From Maridesulfovibrio zosterae DSM 11974 (lineage in GTDB: Bacteria > Desulfobacterota > Desulfovibrionia > Desulfovibrionales > Desulfovibrionaceae), in the NCBI RefSeq assembly GCF_000425265.1, contig NZ_AUDC01000011.1:124001-188000 (forward strand): a stretch of 64,000 bases of DNA, read 5' to 3'. A program made the translations under genes and the position numbers. Under the pieces are notes generated by a model. The model had not been told where the DNA came from. It was given only the letters and a program-made list of their open reading frames with translations, and ran no database searches. This document shows, one piece after another, positions 17,212-25,000 of the stretch; positions within the stretch are counted from its first letter, which is position 1, and every line of letters begins with the position of its first letter.

Positions 17212-18120
17212 TTACTTCCTCTTACTTTGTCCCAATTCAATAAGCTTTGCTATAAGCGTGTTGAATGTATATCCAGCAGCCTTGGCAGCTCTGGGAACGA
17301 GACTTGTCGGAGTCATACCGGGAAGAGTGTTGACTTCCAGCAGATAAGCCACTCCTCCAGAAATTATAAAATCAGCCCTGCTGTAATCAGCAAGCCCTAA
17401 AAGACTATGCACTCTCAAACTGATTTGCTGAATTTCCTGTGTCAACTTTGCGTCAATCGGTGCAGGACATATTTCTTCAGCTCCATCAGGAGCATATTTG
17501 CTATTATAATCAAAGAATTCAGCTTTTTCAGGAGGGGTGATAAGTATCAATGGCAAAGCTTCCCCGCCAAGAATTCCGCAGGTAACTTCAATTCCTTTTG
17601 TGTACTTTTCAACCAGTGCACTATCCCCCATAGAAAAGACCGTCTCAACACCCCTTCGCAATTCTTCATTGGTACGGGCAAAAGTCATTCCCAGACTGGA
17701 ACCACCTGAGTTAGGCTTAATAAATACAGGCGGATCAAGTTTCTCAATTCCTTTGCAACCATCCGCAGGGCAGATTAATTCCCACTCAGGGGTCAAAATT
17801 GAGTTTTTATCAAAAACTGTTTTTGCAGCAGCTTTATTAAGAGTAAGAAATGAGCTTTCAGGACCAGCCCCTTGATAAGGACAGTTTGTCTGATTCAACA
17901 TAGCCTGAATAAGACCATCCTCTCCCGGAGAACCATGAAGATTAATAAAAGCAAAATCTGCATATTCAGCGCGTGAAAGGATATTTTTAAAATCTGTGGC
18001 AGGATCTAAAAACTCAACTTCATGCCCAAGCTCAAGCAGGGCTGTTTTAATCCCCTCAGCTCCGCTCAAAGAGACTTCGCGCTCGTCAGACCAGCCGCCC
18101 GCTATCAAAAGAATACGCAT
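17212..18120 (-). CDS. ddl: D-alanine--D-alanine ligase
   Basis: An ATP-grasp ligase making D-Ala-D-Ala for peptidoglycan. The 302-residue protein has GGWSDEREVSLSGAEGI at the N-terminus, NLHGSPGEDGLIQAML, the ATP-grasp loop IKPNSGGSSLGM, and the C-terminal metal/active-site segment LLEVNTLPGMTPTSLVP. It starts inside the 3' end of the upstream HD-domain gene (35-base overlap), implying coupled translation. No ftsQAZ or mur cluster is adjacent; instead it shares an operon with Kdo genes. Length is typical. Confidence 0.95.
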   Translation of the reverse strand: MRILLIAGGWSDEREVSLSGAEGIKTALLELGHEVEFLDPATDFKNILSRAEYADFAFINLHGSPGEDGLIQAMLNQTNCPYQGAGPESSFLTLNKAAAKTVFDKNSILTPEWELICPADGCKGIEKLDPPVFIKPNSGGSSLGMTFARTNEELRRGVETVFSMGDSALVEKYTKGIEVTCGILGGEALPLILITPPEKAEFFDYNSKYAPDGAEEICPAPIDAKLTQEIQQISLRVHSLLGLADYSRADFIISGGVAYLLEVNTLPGMTPTSLVPRAAKAAGYTFNTLIAKLIELGQSKRK

Positions 18121-18757
18121 TCAGATCAACTCCGATAAGGTTGCCGAGCCGTTCTTCCAGAACAAGAGACTGCTCGTAAGTTTGCTGGATCCTTTCTATA
18201 ATTTTTTCGGTTTTCCCATATCTGATTTTCAGGTCACCGAATCTTTTTTCAAGAGAAGTAAGATTGTCATGCATCACGCGTTTATCGGCGTAGCTGACGA
18301 CAAGTGGAAGAAAATATTTATCTGCCTCAGGCTCAAAGGGCCAGAAAACATGGTGAAGCACTCCCATTGCTATGGCAGGATTTCCAGTTAAACGCATGGT
18401 CCATGCAGCACCTAACTGACTGTGATTCCCTCCATGATGGATGCAGTAGCTCTTAGCTATATCATGCATAAGAGCCGAAGCTTGAATAGTTGGAATATCG
18501 ACATCAACCCCGGACTCATAAGCAATTGTACTTACTTGAACCGCAACTTTGGCAACCAGATAGCTATGAGCTTTAATATTATCCAGCATAGAATAATCTT
18601 TCCACCAGGAAGTGCACTCAGAAACACTGGGAACACTCCACGCCGGATCGATTTCTACCGGTGGCGGGGGACGCAATTCGGACTCCATAGGAGGGTACCC
18701 CGGAGAGGGGTTGGCTGGTGATTTTATCACTTTGGTATTATTCATAGAAATTATCAT
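18086..18757 (-). CDS. HD-domain phosphohydrolase
   Basis: A 223-residue protein with an HD domain: a His in NIKAHSYLVAKV, the H-D pair in ALMHDIAKS, further His residues in HHGGNHSQLG and GVLHHVFWP, and an Asp in SYADKRV. The N-terminus is Pro-rich (ESELRPPPPVEID). HD enzymes are metal-dependent phosphohydrolases acting on nucleotides or related substrates; nothing here fixes the substrate. It overlaps ddl and is the first gene of the envelope operon. The start is ATG 18757 or ATG 18745; neither has a well-spaced ribosome-binding site. Confidence 0.8.
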   Translation of the reverse strand: MIISMNNTKVIKSPANPSPGYPPMESELRPPPPVEIDPAWSVPSVSECTSWWKDYSMLDNIKAHSYLVAKVAVQVSTIAYESGVDVDIPTIQASALMHDIAKSYCIHHGGNHSQLGAAWTMRLTGNPAIAMGVLHHVFWPFEPEADKYFLPLVVSYADKRVMHDNLTSLEKRFGDLKIRYGKTEKIIERIQQTYEQSLVLEERLGNLIGVDLNAYSFDSGRLV

Positions 18758-18802
18758 AACCTGTTATAGGCTGGAACTGCCTTTAGTTAGCACTTTGTGC
18801 AC

Positions 18803-18845
18803 CAAAAGGCAAAGCCCCGAATTTTATCAATCCGGGGCTTTGCCT
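18803..18845 (-). terminator. 13-bp perfect hairpin, terminator for the 18949 gene
   Basis: AGGCAAAGCCCCG (18807-18819) pairs with 18833-18845; on the minus strand TTTT follows. It separates the small gene at 18949-19230 from the HD-ddl-waaA operon, whose promoter should lie between 18758 and 18802. Confidence 0.75.
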
Positions 18846-18948
18846 CATAAAACAACTAACGATTTTATGAAATATATTCGTCCTACTGATCAGAAAATTA
18901 ACTCTGTAACTATTAGTTATATTTAATCAATATACTTTTTACTAAGTA

Positions 18949-19230
18949 TTAAATATCCTCTTGCAAAAGAGGATCGGAAAGAAGTTCCATAACTCTGGCC
19001 ATATTAAAATCATGGGCATCATTAATTGCATTCTCTTTTGCTCCCGCTTCAACACTTTGTTCTAGCAATTCTGCGGGATCCATATCTGCTGACCTGAGTC
19101 CTGCCTTAATATTTCCAGAAACAGAATCTATAGACTGCTCTCGGTTTACTAAAGGGCTGGAAGGTTTTCTGAGAGGTGTATCATTTTTTAAATGTGCAAT
19201 TGCAGCTTCTCTTGCAAAACTAATTTCCAT
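18949..19230 (-). CDS. Small hypothetical protein
   Basis: A 93-residue protein (MEISFAREAAIAHL at the start, MARVMELLSDPLLQEDI at the end) with a good AGGAGG site 7 bases before ATG. It has no membrane segment, no Cys, and a mixed hydrophilic/helical composition. I do not recognise the family. It is a single gene, divergent from dsrC, with its own terminator. The ribosome-binding site and terminator support it as a real gene. Confidence 0.65.
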   Translation of the reverse strand: MEISFAREAAIAHLKNDTPLRKPSSPLVNREQSIDSVSGNIKAGLRSADMDPAELLEQSVEAGAKENAINDAHDFNMARVMELLSDPLLQEDI

Positions 19231-19647
19231 TATATTTCCTCCTGTTTGATACTAAGCTGCAATACAAAAAACGTTCCTCTAAAACTTTATTCAATAATTT
19301 CAGATTGGTAAGAATTTAATACGGATATTTTTGCCTACCCAAAATTAAGTTTTATAAAGTATCTGTTCATATTTTCTCAAGATTATAATAAATCAGCATA
19401 CTAAAATAGGACAAAAAAAATGCTTTCAAACGTGATTTTAACTGCACTGCGGATATGTTTTGATTATTATATTATGAAAAAGTTCATTCTTATATAATAT
19501 TTTTCTTGAAATTTTTTTGCCTAGGTTTTAATTGGCTCTTTGGGTGAGTGAGACATTTTCCTCGGAATCGGGTTTCGGGGGAGTCTTTATAACCTGAGAG
19601 TAAAGCAGCTTGTCTGCTTTTATGATTAATTTTTTAGGAGGTTTTAC
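19231..19647 (+). promoter_or_regulatory. Divergent promoter region and long dsrC leader
   Basis: The 417-base A/T-rich region has no gene. A perfect TATAAT at 19493-19498 is the best -10 for dsrC, although no good -35 lies 16-18 bases upstream, so an activator may be needed. It predicts a leader of about 140 bases. The leader holds a hairpin near 19558-19583 (CCTCGGAA with TTTCGGGG, one bulge) and a second, AAAGCAG-loop-CTGCTTT (19602-19620), just before the AGGAGG ribosome-binding site at 19636-19641. A long structured leader fits a very abundant, stable mRNA. Confidence 0.5.
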
Positions 19648-19965
19648 ATGGCAATCGTTGAATTTCAGGGCAAAAGCTTTGATGTTGATGAAGATGGTTT
19701 CCTGCTTAAGTTTGAAGATTGGTCCCCAGAATGGGTTGACTACGTAAAAGAAGGCGAAGGCATCAAAGAACTTAACGAAGAACACCAGAAAGTTATCGAC
19801 TTCTTGCAGGACTACTACAAGAAAAACGGTATCGCACCCATGGTACGTATTCTTTCCAAAATCACCGGTTTCAAACTTAAACACATTTACGAACTGTTTC
19901 CTTCCGGCCCTGGTAAGGGAGCATGTAAAATGGCTGGTCTTCCTAAACCTACCGGCTGCGTTTAA
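19648..19965 (+). CDS. dsrC: DsrC, sulfur-carrier protein of dissimilatory sulfite reduction
   Basis: DsrC accepts sulfur from DsrAB as a trisulfide that is then reduced by membrane complexes, coupling sulfite reduction to energy conservation. The 105-residue protein has the family start MAIVEFQGKSFDVDEDGFL and the redox arm GACKMAGLPKPTGCV. The two conserved cysteines (residues 93 and 104, 11 apart) are both present, so it is a true DsrC and not a TusE-like form. It is monocistronic and away from dsrAB, as is known in Desulfovibrio. A strong AGGAGG site and two downstream hairpins suit high expression. Confidence 0.98.
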   Translation: MAIVEFQGKSFDVDEDGFLLKFEDWSPEWVDYVKEGEGIKELNEEHQKVIDFLQDYYKKNGIAPMVRILSKITGFKLKHIYELFPSGPGKGACKMAGLPKPTGCV

Positions 19966-19993
19966 TTTAGAAAGTTAATTTAGATTGTGAGTT

Positions 19994-20020
19994 ACGAAAC
20001 AGCCACGTTGGCTGTTTCGT
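19994..20020 (+). terminator. 12-bp hairpin after dsrC
   Basis: ACGAAACAGCCA (19994-20005) pairs perfectly with 20009-20020 around a CGT loop; TATTGTT follows. This is the first of two consecutive hairpins downstream of dsrC and may also protect the 3' end of the mRNA. Confidence 0.7.
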
Positions 20021-20038
20021 TATTGTTCCAAAGTCAGA

Positions 20039-20070
20039 AAACCCCCGGGGATTGGCCCCGGGGGTTTTTT
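20039..20070 (+). terminator. Strong G/C hairpin between dsrC and lpxB
   Basis: AAACCCCCGGGG (20039-20050) and CCCCGGGGGTTT around ATTGG, then a T-run to about 20070. The A-tract on the left also allows use by the convergent lpxB transcript. Confidence 0.9.
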
Positions 20071-20086
20071 ATATATGTTTGTAATT

Positions 20087-21214
20087 TTATATTAAATCTA
20101 GATCTTGCAATATTATGTCTGCAGTACGTCCGGCAACACCGGGCTCGCCAATTAATTCCCGCAAATGCATTAATTCAGCCCTAACAGCATCAGCCGTATC
20201 AGGTTCCCTCATCCATTGCTTGACCTGCCCATAAAAATTTTCAGCCGTAGCATTATCAAACAGAAACTCGGGTAAAATTAATTTATCAGGTATAATATTG
20301 GCAAGGCTGGCAAATTTAACTTTAACAACAAGCTTTGCCAGTAATACTGAAAGTGGAGCCATCTTATATGCAACCAGGGTAGGTGTACCGATCAGAGCAC
20401 ATTCAAGAGTCGCTGTCCCGGAAGCAGACATAATTGCTGCAGAGCTGCGCATAAGGCGATACCTGTTTTCCGGCTGATTGATAGTCACAGGCAAATGATC
20501 AGGCCATAGTCTGCGTAATTTTTCTTCCTTAACTCCCGGTGCTCGAGCGATTGAAAATTTCAAATTAGGAAAATCTTTAGATAACATTTCCGCAGCCTTC
20601 GCGAATTCTGGCAAAAGTGAAGATATTTCTTTACTGCGACTGCCTGGTAAAATTCCAATAAGATCCGGGTCCGGTCTAATGGCATCCAAATCAGAAATGG
20701 GAATAATATCAAGTAACGGGTGTCCCACATATTTAGCTTCGACCCCGCGATCCTTAAAAAACTGCTGTTCAAATGGTAGAATACAAAGAATTTTACGGAC
20801 ATACTTCTGTAAAAATTTTGCCCGGCCCTGCCTCCAAGCCCATATTTGCGGAGTAATATAATAATAAATTGGTATTCCCAGTTTATGAGCTATTTTTACC
20901 AGTCTAAAATTAAAATCAGGACAGTCGATAAGAATTATTGCCTTAGGCCGTTCCTTCTTTAAAATATCCTCAATTTTACCAAAAAGCCTTAATAAGCCAG
21001 GTAGCTTAGGAAAGACTTCAGTCAGTCCGACAAGATTAATCAGTTGCATGGAATACCGGATATCGCAGCCAGATTTTTCCATAGCAGAACCGCCCATGCC
21101 CATGATTTTCAATTTAGGATCACGTTTAAACAGCTCCTTGGCAAGCATTGCCCCATGCATGTCACCAGACGCTTCTCCAACATTTATCCAGACACTATTA
21201 TTTGTATTTTTCAT
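20087..21214 (-). CDS. lpxB: Lipid-A-disaccharide synthase
   Basis: A GT19 enzyme that condenses UDP-diacylglucosamine with lipid X to form the lipid A disaccharide at the inner membrane. The 375-residue protein has NVGEASGDMHGAMLAKEL, the conserved IDCPDFNFRLV and YYITPQIWAWRQGRA segments, GILPGSRSKEI, and the C-terminal SASGTATLECALIGTPTLVAYK motif. It is transcribed alone and not with lpxA/lpxD/fabZ. Divergent from the small gene at 21426. Confidence 0.96.
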   Translation of the reverse strand: MKNTNNSVWINVGEASGDMHGAMLAKELFKRDPKLKIMGMGGSAMEKSGCDIRYSMQLINLVGLTEVFPKLPGLLRLFGKIEDILKKERPKAIILIDCPDFNFRLVKIAHKLGIPIYYYITPQIWAWRQGRAKFLQKYVRKILCILPFEQQFFKDRGVEAKYVGHPLLDIIPISDLDAIRPDPDLIGILPGSRSKEISSLLPEFAKAAEMLSKDFPNLKFSIARAPGVKEEKLRRLWPDHLPVTINQPENRYRLMRSSAAIMSASGTATLECALIGTPTLVAYKMAPLSVLLAKLVVKVKFASLANIIPDKLILPEFLFDNATAENFYGQVKQWMREPDTADAVRAELMHLRELIGEPGVAGRTADIILQDLDLI

Positions 21215-21425
21215 TTATATACTCTTGATTGTGATAAAAAAATTACAATACGTTTGAGCCTACGAAAAAGCAATGTTGCTTTCCGCCCAATATACACGTG
21301 TACATAATGGTTTAATAATAACAAACATGGCATGAGAACCGCTTGCAATTATGAGGATTATAGTGTTAACAGCATTATGTCAGACAAGGTTTTACTATTT
21401 ATTACTTTTTTTTAAGGAGTGCGAA

Positions 21426-21686
21426 ATGGCTCAGAAGAACGTAAAAAAGATGATGGGCGTTCTGTCCGGGGTCTTTGCCCATACTGGTCATCTTTCTAAA
21501 GATGAAGCTATGAAAATGGCAGGAATGGACGAAGCTGAATTCAAAGATGTGTATGACAAAGCTGCAAACGTAGTGAAAAAGCTCGAAAGCTACGATAGTG
21601 CAAGCGAAAAATATGACAAATTTTCCGAGCACCTCTGGGAAGAACTTCAGGAATACGTTAAGAAGTTCGGTCCATTTGGAATCTAG
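21426..21686 (+). CDS. Small conserved-looking hypothetical protein
   Basis: An 86-residue protein beginning MAQKNVKKMMGVLSGVF and ending EYVKKFGPFGI, rich in Lys, Met and Glu and predicted all-helical; no Cys, no membrane segment. ATG 21426 is preceded by AAGGAG at good spacing, and the longer open frame beginning at 21351 is not supported. Flanking hairpins and the isolated transcription unit suggest a well-expressed gene. The helical pattern with HLSKDEAMKMAGMDEAEF could be a small helix-turn-helix-like fold, but I cannot assign a family. Confidence 0.7.
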   Translation: MAQKNVKKMMGVLSGVFAHTGHLSKDEAMKMAGMDEAEFKDVYDKAANVVKKLESYDSASEKYDKFSEHLWEELQEYVKKFGPFGI

Positions 21687-21694
21687 TTTTTCTT

Positions 21695-21719
21695 CCCCGG
21701 AAAGAAATTCTTTCCGGGG
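21695..21719 (+). terminator. 10-bp perfect hairpin without T-run
   Basis: CCCCGGAAAG (21695-21704) pairs with 21710-21719. It lies 8 bases after the 86-residue ORF but has no following T-run, so it may be a stabilising 3' structure rather than the terminator itself. Confidence 0.5.
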
Positions 21720-21762
21720 TATTAAAACGAAAAGACTCTGAATTAAACACAGTTAAATTCAG

Positions 21763-21804
21763 AAAGGGTAGATGAAATTATATTTCAACATCTACCCTTT
21801 TTTT
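21763..21804 (+). terminator. Terminator between the 86-aa gene and pdxA
   Basis: AAAGGGTAGATG (21763-21774) pairs with CATCTACCCTTT (21789-21800), followed by a further T-run. It serves the plus-strand gene and, more weakly, convergent pdxA. Confidence 0.88.
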
Positions 21805-21813
21805 GTAAATTAA

Positions 21814-22803
21814 TCACTGAGCATCAACCATGAGCTCTGCAGACTCTAAAGCAGCTTTAAAACTTTTAAGCGATGCTTTTCCGGTTCCGGTGATATCATA
21901 GCCTGTACCATGATCCGGAGAAGTTCTTGGAAACGGAAGCCCAAGGGTTATATTTACAGCTTCACTGAAATGAAGAAGCTTCAACGGTGCAAGTCCCTGA
22001 TCATGGTACATAGCAAGAACTGCGCTAAACCTACCATCTGCGGCAAAATGGAATATAGTGTCACCGGGGAACGGACCTTCCACTTTATACCCTTTCTCCA
22101 CAGCCTCTGTGATAGCCGGCTCGATTATTTCAATTTCCTCATGTCCAATACGTCCTGATTCACCTGCATGAGGATTAAGCCCACATACAGCAATCGGCTT
22201 ATCAAGTCCAAGTGACTTAACAAGTGTATCCGTCAATTCAATACAGCGTAGAATCCGCTCTCGAGTAATAGACTTAGGAATATCAATAAATCTTGGATGA
22301 GTAGTAACCAGACTGACCTTAAGGCGAGGACCGCCGAGATGCATGCAGACATTCTCACGCCCTACCCCTGATCTGGTTGCCAAAAATTCTGTGTGACCTG
22401 GAAAATCAAATCCTGCTAGTTGCAACATTGCCTTATTCAAAGGACAGGTTACAAGGCCGAAGACAATACCACTATTAAGTAAAGTCATTGCTGCCTCAAG
22501 AGATTCTCCTGCGCAGCGTCCACCTTCAGATTCAGCAGAGCCGACCTTAAGCTTAAAGCTATCAAGAACTTCCGGACAATATAAATAATATCCGGCTTCA
22601 GCCCCGATAATTTCCTGAGGATCATTAAGCACAGTGTAAAATTTGTTTAACCCAAGCTTTTCCATATGATATTTTAGTCCATTTTCAGGACCTATCATCA
22701 AAAAAGCACGATCAGCTTTACGTTCGGAAAATAGACGGCAAACAAGCTCGGGACCCAATCCATTAGGATCGCCAAGAGTAATACAAATATTTTTCTTCAT
22801 CAT
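21814..22803 (-). CDS. pdxA: 4-hydroxythreonine-4-phosphate dehydrogenase
   Basis: An NAD-dependent, metal-requiring dehydrogenase of the DXP-dependent pyridoxal 5'-phosphate pathway. The 329-residue protein has ITLGDPNGLGPELV at the N-terminus, LVTCPLNKAML, the metal ligand His in FPGHTEFLA, LNPHAGESGRIGHEE, and the C-terminal AMYHDQGLAPLKLL and FPRTSPDHGTGYDI motifs. I start at ATG 22803, which gives the usual length; the frame continues upstream to 22878 through A-rich DNA. It lies 79 bases after glgB and could be read from the glycogen operon or from its own promoter. Confidence 0.93.
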   Translation of the reverse strand: MMKKNICITLGDPNGLGPELVCRLFSERKADRAFLMIGPENGLKYHMEKLGLNKFYTVLNDPQEIIGAEAGYYLYCPEVLDSFKLKVGSAESEGGRCAGESLEAAMTLLNSGIVFGLVTCPLNKAMLQLAGFDFPGHTEFLATRSGVGRENVCMHLGGPRLKVSLVTTHPRFIDIPKSITRERILRCIELTDTLVKSLGLDKPIAVCGLNPHAGESGRIGHEEIEIIEPAITEAVEKGYKVEGPFPGDTIFHFAADGRFSAVLAMYHDQGLAPLKLLHFSEAVNITLGLPFPRTSPDHGTGYDITGTGKASLKSFKAALESAELMVDAQ

Positions 22804-22881
22804 ACTTCTCAACATAACAGGATAAAAAAACAAAAAAGAAGGAAGCCTTAAAATAAGACTCCCCTCACAAAAAAACACACT

Positions 22882-24780
22882 TTATTCAGGTCTTAGAGCT
22901 ATAGCCCCCAGCGGAGGCAAAGTCAGTTGCAGATAATAAGGAAATGCCCCGATATCTCCGGCCTTGAGGGCCTCAACCTCTCCAATATTACCAACATTTG
23001 AACCACCGTATATTTCTGCATCTGAGTTGAAAATCTCCTTCCATTTGCCACCGACAGGACAGCCAAGGCAATATCCTTCGCGGACAACGGGAGTAAAATT
23101 AAAAACCCATAATATAGGCTTATCTCCATCACTCTTGCGTAAAAAACTCATTGCTGAGGATTTATAATCACTAAAGTCAACCCACTCAAATCCAGACCAA
23201 TCCGTGTCATGCTTATACATAGCTGGATTTTCGTGCATAACTCTATTCAAATCAATTACAGTATTGCGCAATCCCTGATGTGAAGGAAATCCGAGCAAAG
23301 TCCAATCTAACTCTTTACGGCAATCCCACTCATTCCACTGCCCGAACTCACATCCCATAAAAAGAAGATTTTTACCCGGATGGGCCCATTGATACGAAAA
23401 CAGAAGGCGTAAATTAGCCATCTGCTGCCACATATCTCCGGGCATTTTAGAAAGCAATGCTCCTTTTCCATGCACAACTTCATCATGGGAGAGAGGCAAA
23501 AAAAAGTTTTCGCTGAATGCATAAACCATAGAAAAAGTAAGTTTATTCTGATGGTAAGACCTATGGATCGGACTTTTTTCTATATAATCAAGAGTGTCAT
23601 TCATCCACCCCATATTCCATTTAAATGTGAACCCCAGACCACCAGTATACACAGGTCTTGAAACACCGGGCCATGACGTCGACTCCTCGGCAATCATCAT
23701 TGCTCCGGGAAATTGTTCATGAACGACCGTGTTGAGATTTTTAAGGAGCTGGATCGCATCAACATTCTCATTTCCACCATACTCATTAGGAATCCACTCC
23801 CCTTCACGGCGCGAATAATCAAGATAAAGCATGGAGGCAACAGCATCTATGCGCAATCCGTCAATATGAAATTCTTTGAGCCAATACAAAGCATTAGCAA
23901 GAAGGAAATTGCAGACCTCATGGCGCCCGAAGTTAAAAATATAAGTTCCCCAATCAGGGTGTTCACCTTTACGGGCATCGGCATGCTCAAAAAGAGCTGT
24001 CCCATCAAAACGCCCCAATCCCCAATCATCTTTAGGGAAATGACCCGGGACCCAATCCAGAATAACTCCCAGCCCTTCCTGATGACACTTGTCAATAAAA
24101 TAGCGCAAATCATCTGGCGTGCCATGACGCGAAGTAGGAGAATAATAATGTGTTGTCTGATATCCCCACGATTCGTCAAGAGGATGTTCGGCAATCGGCA
24201 TGAGCTCAATATGGGTAAACCCCATATCTTTGGCGTAAGGTATCAACTCCTTGGTGAGCTGACGATACGACCGATAGTCCCAGTCTTCCCTGCGCCATGA
24301 ACCAAGGTGGACTTCATAGCATGAAATAGGTTTATCAAGCGGCAAACCTATCTCACGGCGTTTAGCCATCCACGCAGTATCTTCCCATTCATAGTTATTA
24401 AGTCCCCAGGTAACTGCTGCATGCCCGGGTCTCATTTCAGTTCTAAATGCAAATGGATCAGTCTTAAGAACCTCATGCCCGTCATCTTTTACTACACTAT
24501 ATTTATAGAGTTGACCGGCCTCTACCTCAGGAACAAATCCGGCCCAGATACCTGAAACTCCTACAGGAAAAAGCTGATTGGCCCGTGTATTCCAATTATT
24601 GAAATCGCCAGTAACATATATATTTTGAGCATTAGGCGCCCATACAGCAAAACGGTATCCTTCCTGTTCTTCCTGCACATCAAAATGGGCTCCTAGAATA
24701 CGATAAATATCCCAGTGCTCACCTTTCCCAAACAAAAATAAATCAAATGGTGCAATATAAACCGGTAAAGTTTCGGGCAT
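22882..24780 (-). CDS. glgB: 1,4-alpha-glucan branching enzyme
   Basis: A GH13 enzyme that introduces alpha-1,6 branches into glycogen. The 632-residue protein has an N-terminal CBM48 domain (GYRFAVWAPNAQNIYVTGDF) and a (beta/alpha)8 catalytic domain. The nucleophile Asp is in DGLRIDAV (about residue 310), the acid Glu in MIAEEST (about 362) and the third carboxylate in LSHDEVVHGKG (about 430). A C-terminal beta-domain follows. It is slightly shorter than GlgB forms with an extra N-terminal module. It follows glgA and a 67-residue Cys protein with an 8-base gap. No glgC or glgP is in the window. Confidence 0.97.
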   Translation of the reverse strand: MPETLPVYIAPFDLFLFGKGEHWDIYRILGAHFDVQEEQEGYRFAVWAPNAQNIYVTGDFNNWNTRANQLFPVGVSGIWAGFVPEVEAGQLYKYSVVKDDGHEVLKTDPFAFRTEMRPGHAAVTWGLNNYEWEDTAWMAKRREIGLPLDKPISCYEVHLGSWRREDWDYRSYRQLTKELIPYAKDMGFTHIELMPIAEHPLDESWGYQTTHYYSPTSRHGTPDDLRYFIDKCHQEGLGVILDWVPGHFPKDDWGLGRFDGTALFEHADARKGEHPDWGTYIFNFGRHEVCNFLLANALYWLKEFHIDGLRIDAVASMLYLDYSRREGEWIPNEYGGNENVDAIQLLKNLNTVVHEQFPGAMMIAEESTSWPGVSRPVYTGGLGFTFKWNMGWMNDTLDYIEKSPIHRSYHQNKLTFSMVYAFSENFFLPLSHDEVVHGKGALLSKMPGDMWQQMANLRLLFSYQWAHPGKNLLFMGCEFGQWNEWDCRKELDWTLLGFPSHQGLRNTVIDLNRVMHENPAMYKHDTDWSGFEWVDFSDYKSSAMSFLRKSDGDKPILWVFNFTPVVREGYCLGCPVGGKWKEIFNSDAEIYGGSNVGNIGEVEALKAGDIGAFPYYLQLTLPPLGAIALRPE

Positions 24781-24787
24781 TTGGATC

Positions 24788-24991
24788 TTAATCCTCGGTG
24801 TTACTGGAATTTTCCATACATTCTAAATAAAAAAGGCATTCTTTCTGACTACAGAATCCACTCTCAGCTCGGGCAAAACAATCAAAATTACCCTCAAGCC
24901 GTTGAAGCAGACGAACTGCCTCAACAAGGCTGAGCCCGCTGATATCAACTTTCAATTTTTCAGCTAAATCTTCAATAAGCTTAGTGGGCAT
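24788..24991 (-). CDS. Small four-cysteine protein between glgA and glgB
   Basis: A 67-residue protein with an amphipathic N-terminal helix (KLIEDLAEKLKVD), a SAP-like segment (ISGLSLVEAVRLLQRLEG) and four cysteines at residues 38, 47, 52 and 58 (C-x8-C-x4-C-x5-C) in a short acidic C-terminus. The gaps to glgA and glgB are only 9 and 7 bases, so it is part of the operon. The cysteines might bind a metal or an Fe-S cluster, which would be unusual for a glycogen operon. No enzyme function can be assigned; the family assignment is weak. Confidence 0.72.
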   Translation of the reverse strand: MPTKLIEDLAEKLKVDISGLSLVEAVRLLQRLEGNFDCFARAESGFCSQKECLFYLECMENSSNTED

Positions 24992-25000
24992 ACTTTACCT

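Noticed and set aside
18086-18391. Open frame on the plus strand across the HD/ddl junction
   Set aside because: It lies opposite two clearly coding minus-strand genes and has no recognisable motif.
21326-21345. Second sigma-54-type promoter for the 86-residue gene
   Set aside because: TGGCAT and GC are spaced correctly, but the -12 lacks TT; kept only as a weak remark in the finding for that gene.
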